64,000 nucleotides of DNA from Pythium myriotylum (lineage: Eukaryota > Oomycota > Peronosporomycetes > Pythiales > Pythiaceae), in the NCBI GenBank assembly GCA_023091665.1, contig JALJCQ010000013.1:2480001-2544000 (forward strand), in the 5' to 3' direction. Below the pieces are notes generated by a model. That model was given only the letters and a program-made list of their open reading frames with translations. It was not told the origin of the DNA and did not search any database. Below are positions 29,412 to 41,242 of the stretch, one piece after another (position 1 is the first letter of the stretch; every line of letters starts with the position of its first letter). The translations under genes were made by a program, and so were the position numbers.

Positions 29412-31937
29412 TTGAACGGTGTGGCGGAGCGCATGAACCGAACCATCTGTGAGTGTGGTCGTTGCAAGCTCCGCCATGCCAACTTGTCCGACGAGTACTG
29501 GGGCGAAGCCGTTATGACTGCAGTCGAAGTTCGCAACCGACTTCCGACCCGCGCTCAAGACTTGTACAAGTCGCCGTACGAAGAATGGTACGGGAAGAAG
29601 CCCTTGCTCGCCAACTTCAAGGTGTTCGGCTGCCATGCGTACGTCCACGTGCCGAAGGAGAAGCGGTCGAAGTTCGACGCCCGAGCCATCTTGTGTCGGT
29701 TCCTCGGCTACTCGGACCACGAGAAGGCGTATCGGTTTGAAGAAATCGCAACCGGCCGGATCGTCATCAGTCGAGACGCGCAGTTCATGGAAGACACGTT
29801 CGACGATGGCAAGCGCGAAGAACCCTGGAGCAAGTCCGTCGAGTTCCGCGACGATGAAGATGATGAAGATCAAGATGAAGCAACCGACAACCAAGATGAT
29901 GAAGACATGGGTGAGCAGCCAGCCTCACCAGCACCAAGTCAGCGCAGCTACGAGCGACCGGAGTGGCAACAGGGCCAGCGGTCGCAGCGTCCAGCAGCAC
30001 CAGCATCGGCCCAGCAGCCGAATGTCGACTACGCACCAGGGTCCAAGCGCCACTCTCGCACGCACTCGCTCGAGAACCCAGCTGAACCGCCAGTTGAGAA
30101 GCGCTACGGACGTGTTGGACGCACAAGTGGTGCGGCTCCACCACCCACGCAAGGTCCAAGGACATCGCTCGAAGATCTGTCTGCACTGCACACGTCGATC
30201 GAAGAGGAAGGCGTAGAAGATGAAGACGAAGAAGGCGAAGACGTGCAAGAACAAGGGGGAGAAGACCAAGATTACGAAGAGTTTGCTCTCGTCGTGAATT
30301 CAGGGGGAGAGTTGCCGACATCGTTCAAGTCGGCGATGGAATCCGACGACGCCAGCAACTGGAAGGAAGCCTGCGACTCCGAGCTCGAGTCGCTCAAGAA
30401 GAACGAGACATGGGACCTAGTCCCTTTGCCAGCCGGACGCAAGGCCATCACCAGCAAGTGGGTGTTCAAGGTCAAGGAAACCGCCGAAGGACTTGTCGAA
30501 CGGTACAAGGCTCGACTCGTTGCCAAGGGGTTCCTGCAGAAGTACGGCATCGACTTCGAAGAGACGTTCGCACCCGTCGCCAAGTTCACGTCGATCCGCA
30601 CCATCCTCAGCATCGCCGCTCGACACAAGCTTATGATCCACCAGATGGATGTCAAGACGGCGTTCCTGAACGGCAACCTCGACGAAGAAATCTACATGAA
30701 GCAGCCCGAAGGCTTCGTCGACCAGCGTCACCCCGACTACGTGTGCAAGCTCAAGCGCTCGCTCTACGGCCTCAAGCAGTCACCGCGCATGTGGAACCAC
30801 ACCATCGACGCCTTCATGCGCAAGATCGGCTTCACCAAGTGCGAGATGGACCACTGCGTGTACGTCAAGCGGAGCGGCTCAGCGATGATCTTCGTGGTGA
30901 TCTACGTCGACGACCTCATCCTCGCCTGCAATAGCATGGAGTTGCTCACGGCGACCAAGCGCGCACTCAGCGAACGCTTCGAGATGTCCGACCTCGGCGA
31001 ACTCAAGTACTGCCTCGGCATGGAAGCTGACCAAGACTCCAAGTCAGGCGACGTGATCATGCGGCAGACCAAGTTCCTGCAGTCGATCCTGACCAAGTTC
31101 GGCATGCAAGACTGCAAACCAGTGAGGACCCCTCAAGACCCCGGACTGAAGCTGACCAAGGCCATGTGCGAAGGTGGTTGCAAGCACGAAGACACCATGA
31201 AGAACGTGCCGTACCGAAGTGCAGTCGGCGCACTCATGTACCTCATGGTCGGCACTCGACCAGACCTCGCGGCGGCAGTCGGCACACTCAGCCAGTTCGC
31301 CGCAGACCCGTGTCCAACACACTGGCAAGCTCTCAAGCGTGTGCTCCGATATCTGCAAGCGACTCCGACGTACGGCCTGCAGTTCTCGGCATCGCGCGAC
31401 GGAAGACTGGTCGGCTACTCCGACGCCGACTGGGCTGGCGACATCGAGTCACGTCGAAGCACCAGCGGCTACGTGTTCATGCTCAACGGCGGATGCATCA
31501 GCTGGCGCAGCAAGAAGCAGCGAACTGTCGCCCTCTCCTCGACCGAAGCAGAGTACATGGCTCTATCGGAAGCGATCCAAGAAGCCGTGTGGCTCAAGGC
31601 GTTCCTGTGCGAACTCGGCGAAGTTGCAAGCGACCAAGCGCTCACGGTGTACGAAGACAACCAAGGTGCGATCGCGTTGGCCAAGAACCCCGAGTTCCAC
31701 AAGCGCACCAAGCACATCGACATTCGCTACCACTTCGTTCGTGAGAAGGTCGAGGACGGTCAAGTGTGTCTGCAGTATTGCCCGACCCAAGACATGCTTG
31801 CCGACATCATGACCAAGCCGACCCCCACTGTCCAGTTCGACGTGCTCCGCACCAAGCTTGGTGTTCAAGACGCAGTCGAGTCGAGGGGGAGTGTTGAAGA
31901 CGATGCGCCTCGAACCCAGCGTCATCATTCCAGTTGA
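29412..31937 (+). CDS. Copia A integrase(C)-RT-RNase H, in frame after the UAG
   Basis: Continues the same frame after the UAG for 841 codons. [10 protein letters not shown] supplies the third integrase acid; then an acidic Asp/Glu-rich linker, reverse transcriptase ([31 protein letters not shown] about residue 499) and RNase H (YSDADWAG about 669, STEAEYMAL). The frame runs through the PPT and stops 46 bases into the 3' LTR. No AUG precedes the integrase motif, so expression would need UAG readthrough or supply in trans. Confidence 0.85.
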   Translation: MNGVAERMNRTICECGRCKLRHANLSDEYWGEAVMTAVEVRNRLPTRAQDLYKSPYEEWYGKKPLLANFKVFGCHAYVHVPKEKRSKFDARAILCRFLGYSDHEKAYRFEEIATGRIVISRDAQFMEDTFDDGKREEPWSKSVEFRDDEDDEDQDEATDNQDDEDMGEQPASPAPSQRSYERPEWQQGQRSQRPAAPASAQQPNVDYAPGSKRHSRTHSLENPAEPPVEKRYGRVGRTSGAAPPPTQGPRTSLEDLSALHTSIEEEGVEDEDEEGEDVQEQGGEDQDYEEFALVVNSGGELPTSFKSAMESDDASNWKEACDSELESLKKNETWDLVPLPAGRKAITSKWVFKVKETAEGLVERYKARLVAKGFLQKYGIDFEETFAPVAKFTSIRTILSIAARHKLMIHQMDVKTAFLNGNLDEEIYMKQPEGFVDQRHPDYVCKLKRSLYGLKQSPRMWNHTIDAFMRKIGFTKCEMDHCVYVKRSGSAMIFVVIYVDDLILACNSMELLTATKRALSERFEMSDLGELKYCLGMEADQDSKSGDVIMRQTKFLQSILTKFGMQDCKPVRTPQDPGLKLTKAMCEGGCKHEDTMKNVPYRSAVGALMYLMVGTRPDLAAAVGTLSQFAADPCPTHWQALKRVLRYLQATPTYGLQFSASRDGRLVGYSDADWAGDIESRRSTSGYVFMLNGGCISWRSKKQRTVALSSTEAEYMALSEAIQEAVWLKAFLCELGEVASDQALTVYEDNQGAIALAKNPEFHKRTKHIDIRYHFVREKVEDGQVCLQYCPTQDMLADIMTKPTPTVQFDVLRTKLGVQDAVESRGSVEDDAPRTQRHHSS
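31883..31891 (+). promoter_or_regulatory. Polypurine tract, copia A
   Basis: GAGGGGGAG immediately before the 3' LTR TGTTGAAG. Confidence 0.7.
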
Positions 31938-32234
31938 AGCTCGGCAGTTGAAGCTCGGCTGCAGAAGATTCTCCTGCAGAAGATTCTCCGTGGAAGATTC
32001 GACATGTGGAAGATTCTCCGTCTGGTTCTGGTTTGAATCCAGTGCCACCCATCGACTTCGTTGAAGTATCCACGAAGTCAGTTTATGTTTGCACATGTTT
32101 ACGATAGGTAGGACATACATATGATTACGGTAGCGTAGGACACACACAGACGGCTTAGAGGTAGCGGCAGCGAACTAAGTCCCGATCAATTCACTCTGCA
32201 TTTTGCATCCCACCAACCAAGCGACCTTCCAACA
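31892..32234 (+). repeat. Copia A 3' LTR of copy 4, 343 bp
   Basis: Lacks one 16-bp U3 repeat. Its outer end is joined to GGGCGCCAAGCGG, the protease/integrase linker of copy 5. Confidence 0.9.
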
Positions 32235-35200
32235 GGGCGCCAAGCGGACCATCGGCACTCGAATCGGCAAGGGTCTGTTCAAGCTCAACATGTCTCCAGT
32301 ATCGACTGAAGCAGCCCACGCCGCCAGTACAAGACGAGGTCGCGCCATGTCCAAGTCGTACCTGTGGCACCTCCGACTCGGTCACATCGGCTTCAGCGGA
32401 CTCGAAGCCATCGTCAAGAAGGACCTCGCCGACGGACTCGACATTGGGTCTGTGCAGGAGTGGGAGGTCTGTGAAGGCTGTGCACTCGGCAAGCTGACTC
32501 GCGTCAAGTTTCAGTCGGGCACGACCAAGCGGTCTGCGAATCTGCTTGACGTCGTGTACAGCGATGTGGCCGGCCCCATGAAGACTCCGACTTTCGGCGG
32601 CATGAAGTACTTTGCCACCTTCACCGACGACAAGTCTCGACTGTGCAAGTTATACCTCATGCGGTCCAAGGACGAAGTCTACGACAAGTTCGTCGAGTTC
32701 GTCAACTGGGCCGAGAACCAAACCGGTCGTCGAGTCAAGGTGCTTCGAACCGACGGCTGCGGCGAGTACCAGTCGGCCAAGCTTGCCAAGTTCTGCCGCA
32801 AGCGTGGCATCGAGCACGACGTCACGCCGCCATACACGCCTTAGTTGAACGGTGTGGCGGAGCGCATGAACCGAACCATCTGTGAGTGTGGTCGTTGCAA
32901 GCTCCACCATGCCAACTTGTCCGACGAGTACTGGGGCGAAGCCGTTATGACTGCAGTCGAAGTTCGCAACCGACTTCCGACCCGCGCTCAAGACTTGTAC
33001 AAGTCGCCGTACGAAGAATGGTACGGGAAGAAGCCCTTGCTCGCCAACTTCAAGGTGTTCGGCTGCCATGCGTACGTCCACGTGCCGAAGGAGAAGCGGT
33101 CGAAGTTCGACGCCCGAGCCATCTTGTGTCGGTTCCTCGGCTACTCGGACCACGAGAAGGCGTATCGGTTTGAAGAAATCGCAACCGGCCGGATCGTCAT
33201 CAGTCGAGACGCGCAGTTCATGGAAGACACGTTCGACGATGGCAAGCGCGAAGAACCCTGGAGCAAGTCCGTCGAGTTCCGCGACGATGAAGATGATGAA
33301 GATCAAGATGAAGCGACCGACAACCAAGATGATGAAGACATGGGTGAGCAGCCAGCCTCACCAGCACCAAGTCAGCGCAGCTACGAGCGACCGGAGTGGC
33401 AACAGGGCCAGCGGTCGCAGCGTCCAGCAGCACCAGCATCGGCCCAGCAGCCGAATGTCGACTACGCACCAGGGTCCAAGCGCCACTCTCGCACGCACTC
33501 GCTCGAGAACCCAGCTGAACCGCCAGTTGAGAAGCGCTACGGACGTGTTGGACGCACAAGTGGTGCGACTCCACCACCCACGCAAGGTCCAAGGACATCG
33601 CTCGAAGATCTGTCTGCACTGCTCACGTCGATCGAAGAGGAAGGCGTAGAAGATGAAGATGAAGAAGGCGAAGACGTGCAAGAACAAGGGGGAGAAGATC
33701 AAGACCAAAATTACGAAGAATTTGCTCTCGTCGTGAATTCAGGGGGGGAGTTGCCGACATCGTTCAAGTCGGCGATGGAATCCGACGACGCCAGCAACTG
33801 GAAGGAAGCCTGCGACTCCGAGCTCGAGTCGCTCAAGAAGAACGAGACCTGGGACCTAGTCCCTTTGCCAGTCGGTCGCAAGGCCATCACCAGCAAGTGG
33901 GTGTTCAAGGTCAAGGAAACCGCCGAAGGACTTGTCGAACGGTACAAGGCTCGACTCGTTGCCAAGGGGTTCCTGCAGAAGTACGGCATCGACTTCGAAG
34001 AGACGTTCGCACCCGTCGCCAAGTTCACGTCGATCCGCACCATCCTCAGCATCGCCGCTCGACACAAGCTTATGATCCATCAGATGGATGTCAAGACGGC
34101 GTTCCTGAACGGCAACCTCGACGAAGAAATCTACATGAAGCAGCCCGAAGGCTTCGTCGACCAGCGTCACCCCGACTACGTGTGCAAGCTCAAGCGCTCG
34201 CTCTACGGCCTCAAGCAGTCACCGCGCATGTGGAACCACACCATCGACGCCTTCATGCGCAAGATCGGCTTCACCAAGTGCGAGATGGACCACTGCGTGT
34301 ACGTCAAGCGGAGCGGCTCAGCGATGATCTTCGTGGTGATCTACGTCGACGACCTCATCCTCGCCTGCAATAGCATGGAGTTGCTCACGGCGACCAAGCG
34401 CGCACTCAGCGAACGCTTCGAGATGTCCGACCTCGGCGAACTCAAGTACTGCCTCGGCATGGAAGTTGACCAAGACTCCAAGTCCGGTGACGTGATCATG
34501 CGGCAGACCAAGTTCCTGCAGTCGATCCTGACCAAGTTCGGCATGCAAGACTGCAAACCAGTGAGGACCCCTCAAGACCCCGGACTGAAGCTGACCAAGG
34601 CCATGTGCGAAGGTGGTTGCAAGCACGAAGACACCATGAAGAACGTGCCGTACCGAAGTGCAGTCGGCGCACTCATGTACCTCATGGTCGGCACTCGACC
34701 AGACCTCGCGGCGGCAGTCGGCACACTCAGCCAGTTCGCCGCGGACCCGTGTCCAACACACTGGCAAGCTCTCAAGCGTGTGCTCCGATATCTGCAAGCG
34801 ACTCAGACGTACGGCCTGCAGTTCTCGGCTTCGCACGATGGAAGACTGGTCGGCTACTCCGACGCCGACTGGGCTGGCGACATCGAGTCACGTCGAAGCA
34901 CCAGCGGCTACGTGTTCATGCTCAACGGCGGATGCATCAGCTGGCGCAGCAAGAAGCAGCGAACTGTCGCCCTCTCCTCGACCGAAGCAGAGTACATGGC
35001 TCTATCGGAAGCGATCCAAGAAGCCGTGTGGCTCAAGGCGTTCCTGTGCGAACTCGGCGAAGTTGCAAGCGACCAAGCGCTCACGGTGTACGAAGACAAC
35101 CAAGGTGCGATCGCGTTGGCCAAGAACCCCGAGTTCCACAAGCGCACCAAGCACATCGACATTCGCTACCACTTCGTTCGTGAGAAGGTCGAGGACGGCC

Positions 35201-35376
35201 AAGTGTGTCTGCAATATTGCCCGACCCAAGACATGCTTGCCGACATCATGACCAAGCCGACCCCCACTGTCCAGTTCGACGTGCTCCGCACCAAGCTCGG
35301 TGTTCAAGACGCAGTCGAGTCGAGGGGGAGTGTTGAAGACGATGCGCCTCGAACCCAGCGTCATCATTCCAGTTGA
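32235..35376 (+). pseudogene. Copia A copy 5, 5'-truncated pol
   Basis: Starts abruptly at [15 protein letters not shown] (between protease and integrase), directly after an LTR end. Integrase (RTDGCGEY; TAG at 32842-32844), RT and RNase H are otherwise intact, with a two-residue insertion in the acidic linker (EDQDQNYEE). Gag, protease and its own 5' LTR are missing. Confidence 0.9.
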
Positions 35377-35658
35377 AGCTCGGCAGTTGAAGCTCGGCTG
35401 CAGAAGATTCTCCGTGGAAGACTCGACATGTGGAAGATTCTCCGTCTGGTTCTGGTTTGAATCCAGTGCCACCCATCGACTTCGTTGAAGTATCCACGAA
35501 GTCAGTTTATGTTTGCATATGTTTACGATAGGTAGGACATACATTTGATTACGGTAGCGTAGGATACACACAGACGGCTTAGAGGTAGCAGCAGCGAACT
35601 AAGTCCCGATCAATTCACTTTGCATTTTGCATCCCACCAACCAAGCGACCTTCCAACA
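35331..35658 (+). repeat. Copia A LTR, 328 bp, inversion breakpoint
   Basis: Lacks a 15-bp CTCCTGCAGAAGATT unit as well as the 16-bp U3 repeat. Its 3' end abuts GACTGCACTTCGG (copy 6, minus strand), which pairs with CAGTC after the LTR at 26651-27013. Confidence 0.9.
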
Positions 35659-38600
35659 GACTGCACTTCGGTACGGCACGTTCTTCATGGTGTCTTCGTG
35701 CTTGCAACCACCTTCGCACATGGCCTTGGTCAGCTTCAGTCCGGGGTCTTGAGGGGTCCTCACTGGTTTGCAGTCTTGCATGCCGAACTTGGTCAGGATC
35801 GACTGCAGGAACTTGGTCTGCCGCATGATCACGTCACCGGACTTGGAGTCTTGGTCAACTTCCATGCCGAGGCAGTACTTGAGTTCGCCGAGGTCGGACA
35901 TCTCGAAGCGTTCGCTGAGTGCGCGCTTGGTCGCCGTGAGCAACTCCATGCTATTGCAGGCGAGGATGAGGTCGTCGACGTAGATCACCACGAAGATCAT
36001 CGCTGAGCCGCTCCGCTTGACGTACACGCAGTGGTCCATCTCGCACTTGGTGAAGCCGATCTTGCGCATGAAGGCGTCGATGGTGTGGTTCCACATGCGC
36101 GGTGACTGCTTGAGGCCGTAGAGCGAGCGCTTGAGCTTGCACACGTAGTCGGGGTGACGCTGGTCGACGAAGCCTTCGGGCTGCTTCATGTAGATTTCTT
36201 CGTCGAGGTTGCCGTTCAGGAACGCCGTCTTGACATCCATCTGATGGATCATAAGCTTGTGTCGAGCGGCGATGCTGAGGATGGTGCGGATCGACGTGAA
36301 CTTGGCGACGGGTGCGAACGTCTCTTCGAAGTCGATGCCGTACTTCTGCAGGAACCCCTTGGCAACGAGTCGAGCCTTGTACCGTTCGACAAGTCCTTCG
36401 GCGGTTTCCTTGACCTTGAACACCCACTTGCTGGTGATGGCCTTGCGACCGACTGGCAAAGGGACTAGGTCCCATGTCTCGTTCTTCTTGAGCGACTCGA
36501 GCTCGGAGTCGCAGGCTTCCTTCCAGTTGCTGGCGTCGTCGGATTCCATCGCCGACTTGAACGATGTCGGCAACTCCCCCCCTGAATTCACGACGAGAGC
36601 AAATTCTTCGTAATTTTGGTCTTGATCTTCTCCCCCTTGTTCTTGCACGTCTTCGCCTTCTTCATCTTCATCTTCTACGCCTTCCTCTTCGATCGACGTG
36701 AGCAGTGCAGACAGATCTTCGAGCGATGTCCTTGGACCTTGCGTGGGTGGTGGAGTCGCACCACTTGTGCGTCCAACACGTCCGTAGCGCTTCTCAACTG
36801 GCGGTTCAGCTGGGTTCTCGAGCGAGTGCGTGCGAGAGTGGCGCTTGGACCCTGGTGCGTAGTCGACATTCGGCTGCTGGGCCGATGCTGGTGTTGCAGG
36901 ACGCTGCGACCGCTGGCCCTGTTGCCACTCCGGTCGCTCGTAGCTGCGCTGACTTGGTGCTGGTGAGGCTGGCTGCTCACCCATGTCTTCATCATCTTGG
37001 TTGTCGGTTGCTTCATCTTGATCTTCATCATCTTCATCGTCGCGGAACTCGACGGACTTGCTCCAGGGTTCTTCGCGCTTGCCATCGTCGAACGTGTCTT
37101 CCATGAACTGCGCGTCTCGACTGATGACGATCCGGCCGGTTGCGATTTCTTCAAACCGATACGCCTTCTCGTGGTCCGAGTAGCCGAGGAACCGACACAA
37201 GATGGCTCGGGCGTCGAACTTCGACCGCTTCTCCTTCGGCACGTGGACGTACGCATGGCAGCCGAACACCTTGAAGTTGGCGAGCAAGGGCTTCTTCCCG
37301 TACCATTCTTCGTACGGCGACTTGTACAAGTCTTGAGCGCGGGTCGGAAGTCGGTTGCGAACTTCGACTGCAGTCATAACGGCTTCGCCCCAGTACTCGT
37401 CGGACAAGTTGGCATGGCGGAGCTTGCAACGACCACACTCACAGATGGTTCGGTTCATGCGCTCCGCCACACCGTTCAACTAAGGCGTGTATGGCGGCGT
37501 GACGTCGTGCTCGATGCCACGCTTGCGGCAGAACTTGGCAAGCTTGGCCGACTGGTACTCGCCGCAGCCGTCGGTCCGAAGCACCTTGACTCGACGACCG
37601 GTTTGGTTCTCGGCCCAGTTGACGAACTCGACGAACTTGTCGTAGACTTCGTCCTTGGACCGCATGAGGTACAACTTGCACAGTCGAGACTTGTCGTCGG
37701 TGAAGGTGGCAAAGTACTTCATGCCGCCGAAAGTCGGAGTCTTCATGGGGCCGGCCACATCGCTGTACACGACGTCAAGCAGATTCGCAGACCGCTTGGT
37801 CGTGCCCGACTGAAACTTGACGCGAGTCAGCTTGCCGAGTGCACAGCCTTCACAGACCTCCCACTCCTGCACAGACCCAATGTCGAGTCCGTCGGCGAGG
37901 TCCTTCTTGACGATGGCTTCGAGTCCGCTGAAGCCGATGTGACCGAGTCGGAGGTGCCACAGGTACGACTTGGACATGGCGCGACCTCGTCTTGTACTGG
38001 CGGCGTGGGCTGCTTCAGTCGATACTGGAGACATGTTGAGCTTGAACAGACCCTTGCCGATTCGAGTGCCGATGGTCTGCTTGGCGCCCTTGATCACGAC
38101 GAAGCAACCGTCCTTGTCGAACGTCACGGGAGCAACGCCCTCCGTGAATCTTCCGACCGAGAACAGGTTGCGGCTGAGCTTGGGGATATGCCACACGTTG
38201 GTGAGCAAACCCTTCTTGACACCACTTGGAGTCTTCATCGACATGAGAATGTCTCCCACGCCGACCGCTTGGACCGTACCATCATCGGCCAGATGCACGT
38301 CGACTGGGTCAATCTTCTTGTAGTTCATCATGAACTGCTTGGTTCGCGACATGTGCTGAGTCGCACCCGAGTCGACCAACCACGCCGTGGATTGACTCGA
38401 CTTGCCTTGGGTCTTCCCGACCGAGAACAGGTACTCGCCGGGGTCTTCATCTCGCGCAAGGTTCGCTCGCTGGAACCGTTGCCGAGGGTTGCCGTTTCCG
38501 TTGCCGTTTCCGTTTCCGTTGCCGCCGGAGTTGCCGCCGGAGTTGCCGTTGCCGTTGCCGTTGTCCTTGACACGCGAGTGGCACTCCGCGGCCCAATGAC

Positions 38601-39290
38601 CGATCTTGCCGCAGTAGTTGCACGTGCCAGTCTTCTTGACTGCACGGCCCTTGGGCTTCGCGTCACTTGTCATGAACGCTTGGCCAAGCGTGGCTCCGTC
38701 GCCACCTTGCTCCTTGCGCTTCATGTCTTCGTGGAGCAGCCGAGACGTCACGAGTTCCCACGTGAGCGCGTCGACACGCGACTCCAACGCCGTGATGAGG
38801 GGGAACTGGTACGACTCGCTGAGACTGCCGAGAAGCGTGATCACCAAGTCGTCTTCGCTGACCGGAGCGCCGACTGCGTCGAGTTGCTCCGCCAGGGCCT
38901 TGAGCTTGTTGATGTGCGTGAGCACATCGTCACCTTCTTCCATCATGGTCGTGAAGAAACGACGACGAAGAAAGAGCTTGTTGGCAAGGCTCTTCTTCTC
39001 GAAGTGTTCTTCCAGTCTTGACCATGCATCTTGCGCACCACTCGCCGACCGAACCAGCGGGAGCTGCGAGTCTTCCATCGCGAGACAGATCATCGCGAGC
39101 GCCTTGCGAGACTTCTTCTTGAAGAGGGCTCGGTCCGCGTCGGTCTGGCACTGCTCGAGTTTGACCTCTCCACAGACAACTTCCCAGACGTCGCGTTCTT
39201 CGAGCACCATCTGCATCTTGAACTTCCATGTGAGGAAGTTGGTTCCGTCGAACTTGTTGATGCGAGCTGGCGTGGTCGAATCCATGGCGA
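35659..39290 (-). pseudogene. Copia A copy 6, gag to RT, both ends lost
   Basis: Minus-strand A sequence from MDSTTPARINKF to VPYRSAV in reverse transcriptase. The integrase TAG (37480-37482, complement) and RTDGCGEY are present; the acidic linker has the same two-residue insertion as copy 5. The Asn-Gly repeat is the longest in the window. The 5' side is fused to a pogo-like fragment at TCGCCATGG; the 3' side ends at the GACTG target duplication, and its continuation lies at 27014-27199. Confidence 0.9.
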
Positions 39291-40070
39291 CTCGGTACGA
39301 TGTTGCACTTGTCACAGAAGTGTTGGATCCACCGGATATTGATCTTGTCCAAGATGAGCTTTCCGTCTTTGTCTCTCGTAGCCATGTTGAATTTTCCGAT
39401 GTTGATGACTGGATGATCCACCTCGCCACCTGCTCCAACAACCGATGCGAGAGCTTCACACCGAGCTTGCGCAGCAAATTGAATTCATCTTTGAGTAGTG
39501 GATAGATCCACTTGACCCACTCACTAGGCTTTCTACCACGGCCGGGTGCGGCCTTTATCATCATTCGCTTGACTTGGTTCGGGTCCAGCTGCACCACACT
39601 CACGCGCTTCGTCTTCAGGAGCTTATCACGATTGTTCCACCACTGACGAGCTTTTTCTTGGTTGGCGTGTTTGGTGCGAGAGCGAAAATACGCAGGAAAC
39701 TGATCGAGTGCGAGCGCTCTGAAGTTCGTCTCACCCTTTTTTTCTTGTTCAATCATCCAGAGCACCACTTCTCGCTTGTGTGCCAATGGCACAATATGCT
39801 GAGCAGCACGATCCCCCTTGGCACGACTACGCTTGGTCGTCACAGGGTGCAGGTGGCGCATCTTGTGCTGGGGGGGGGGGGGGGGGGGGGGCTGTTTGGG
39901 TGTACCGGGCGTTCGTTTCTCGCACCGCACAAAGCCGCCGTATCCTTCCGTGGTTGGCGTGCCGCAAAAGACGTGGCAGCGGCGCCCGCAACGATCACAA
40001 CGGTGTGACACACCGCTCGCATCATCGGCACAGGTTGGGCACGGCTCCGTCTTGTTGTGTGTTGCGGTAT
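39291..40070 (-). pseudogene. Pogo/CENP-B-type transposase N-terminal fragment
   Basis: Upstream Cys/His-rich part (CPTC ... CDRCGRRCHVFC), a Pro run, then a helical DNA-binding region with ALDQFPAYFRSRTKHANQ, GRGRKPSEWVKWIYPLL and LRKLGVKLSHRLLEQVARWI, and in another frame KINIRWIQHFCDKCNIV, which resembles the second helix-turn-helix of CENP-B/Tc5/pogo transposases. The frame change lies near 39425. The DDE catalytic domain is absent because gag of copia A begins at the fusion. A run of about 20 G (about 39871-39890) encodes the Pro run and is a likely assembly or length-polymorphism spot. The family assignment is by pattern only. Confidence 0.55.
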
Positions 40071-40350
40071 CGCGGCTTCAGTGAGTTTTGAGAGGGCACA
40101 GCACAGACACCAGCGTCCGGCGACAGTCTGGATGCCCCAGTTCTATTTGTGGCATCGCTAGGGCATCGCACTGCCGCACTGATGCAGAGCGATCGTTCTC
40201 TATGATCTTTCTTTGACAGTGAAACCGCTCCACCTCAGACTATTTCCGCGGGCACTTTCCTCCGCCAGGAGGCAATCACACAACATGGTCTGAGCAAAAC
40301 AGATGGACGCGCAGACTAATTATCAACTCAGACTAATTGCAGTTAACGGT
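40071..40350. other. Non-coding flank of the pogo-like fragment
   Basis: No coding frame. Near the right edge AGACTAATT occurs twice (about 40313-40321 and 40331-40339), followed by GCAGTTAAC just before copia A resumes at GTACTGCC. It could be the subterminal repeat and end of the pogo-like element. Confidence 0.35.
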
Positions 40351-41242
40351 GTACTGCCTCGGCATGGAAGTTGATCAAGACCCCAAGTCAGGCGACGTGA
40401 TCATGCGGCAGACCAAGTTCCTGCAGTCGATCCTGACCAAGTTCGGCATGCAAGACTGCAAACCAGTGAGGACCCCTCAAGACCCCGGACTGAAGCTGAC
40501 CAAGGCCATGTGCGAAGGTGGTTGCAAGCACGAAGACACCATGAAGAACGTGCCGTACCGAAGTGCAGTCGGCGCACTCATGTACCTCATGGTCGGCACT
40601 CGACCAGACCTCGCGGCGGCAGTCGGCACACTCAGCCAGTTCGCCGCGGACCCGTGTCCAACACACTGGCAAGCTCTCAAGCGTGTGCTCCGATATCTGC
40701 AAGCGACTCAGACGTACGGCCTGCAGTTCTCGGCTTCGCACGATGGAAGACTGGTCGGCTACTCCGACGCCGACTGGGCTGGCGACATCGAGTCACGTCG
40801 AAGCACCAGCGGCTACGTGTTCATGCTCAACGGCGGATGCATCAGCTGGCGCAGCAAGAAGCAGCGAACTGTCGCCCTCTCCTCGACCGAAGCAGAGTAC
40901 ATGGCTCTATCGGAAGCGATCCAAGAAGCCGTGTGGCTCAAGGCGTTCCTGTGCGAACTCGGCGAAGTTGCAAGCGACCAAGCGCTCACGGTGTACGAAG
41001 ACAACCAAGGTGCGATCGCGTTGGCCAAGAACCCCGAGTTCCACAAGCGCACCAAGCACATCGACATTCGCTACCACTTCGTTCGTGAGAAGGTCGAGGA
41101 CGGTCAAGTGTGTCTGCAGTATTGCCCGACCCAAGACATGCTTGCCGACATCATGACCAAACCGATCCCCACTGTCCAGTTCGACGTGCTCCGCACCAAG
41201 CTTGGTGTTCAAGACGCATTCGAGTCGGGGGGGGAGTGTTGA
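40351..41242 (+). pseudogene. Copia A copy 7, RT/RNase H remnant
   Basis: Starts at [10 protein letters not shown] in RT and keeps an in-frame RNase H (YSDADWAG). The G run of the PPT is expanded (GTCGGGGGGGGAG), shifting the frame so that pol ends early at GGEC just inside the LTR. Confidence 0.9.

Larger units (their letters stand above)
27200..32234 (+). mobile_element. Copia A copy 4, full length, 5035 bp
   Basis: LTR (363 bp), PBS, gag-pol, PPT, LTR (343 bp). The LTRs differ by a 16-bp U3 repeat and a 4-bp CAGA unit, which argues for LTR recombination after insertion. The best-preserved A coding region in the window: RNase H is in frame and the only break is the integrase UAG. Confidence 0.95.

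Noticed and set aside
36997..39021. 674-codon plus-strand open frame
   Set aside because: Exact antisense of copia A gag-integrase; similar mirror frames occur opposite every A copy because of codon composition, and no domain is present.
39868..39890. Poly-G run as a structural or telomeric-type element
   Set aside because: A simple homopolymer encoding Pro in the fused frame; length probably unreliable, no G-tract periodicity.
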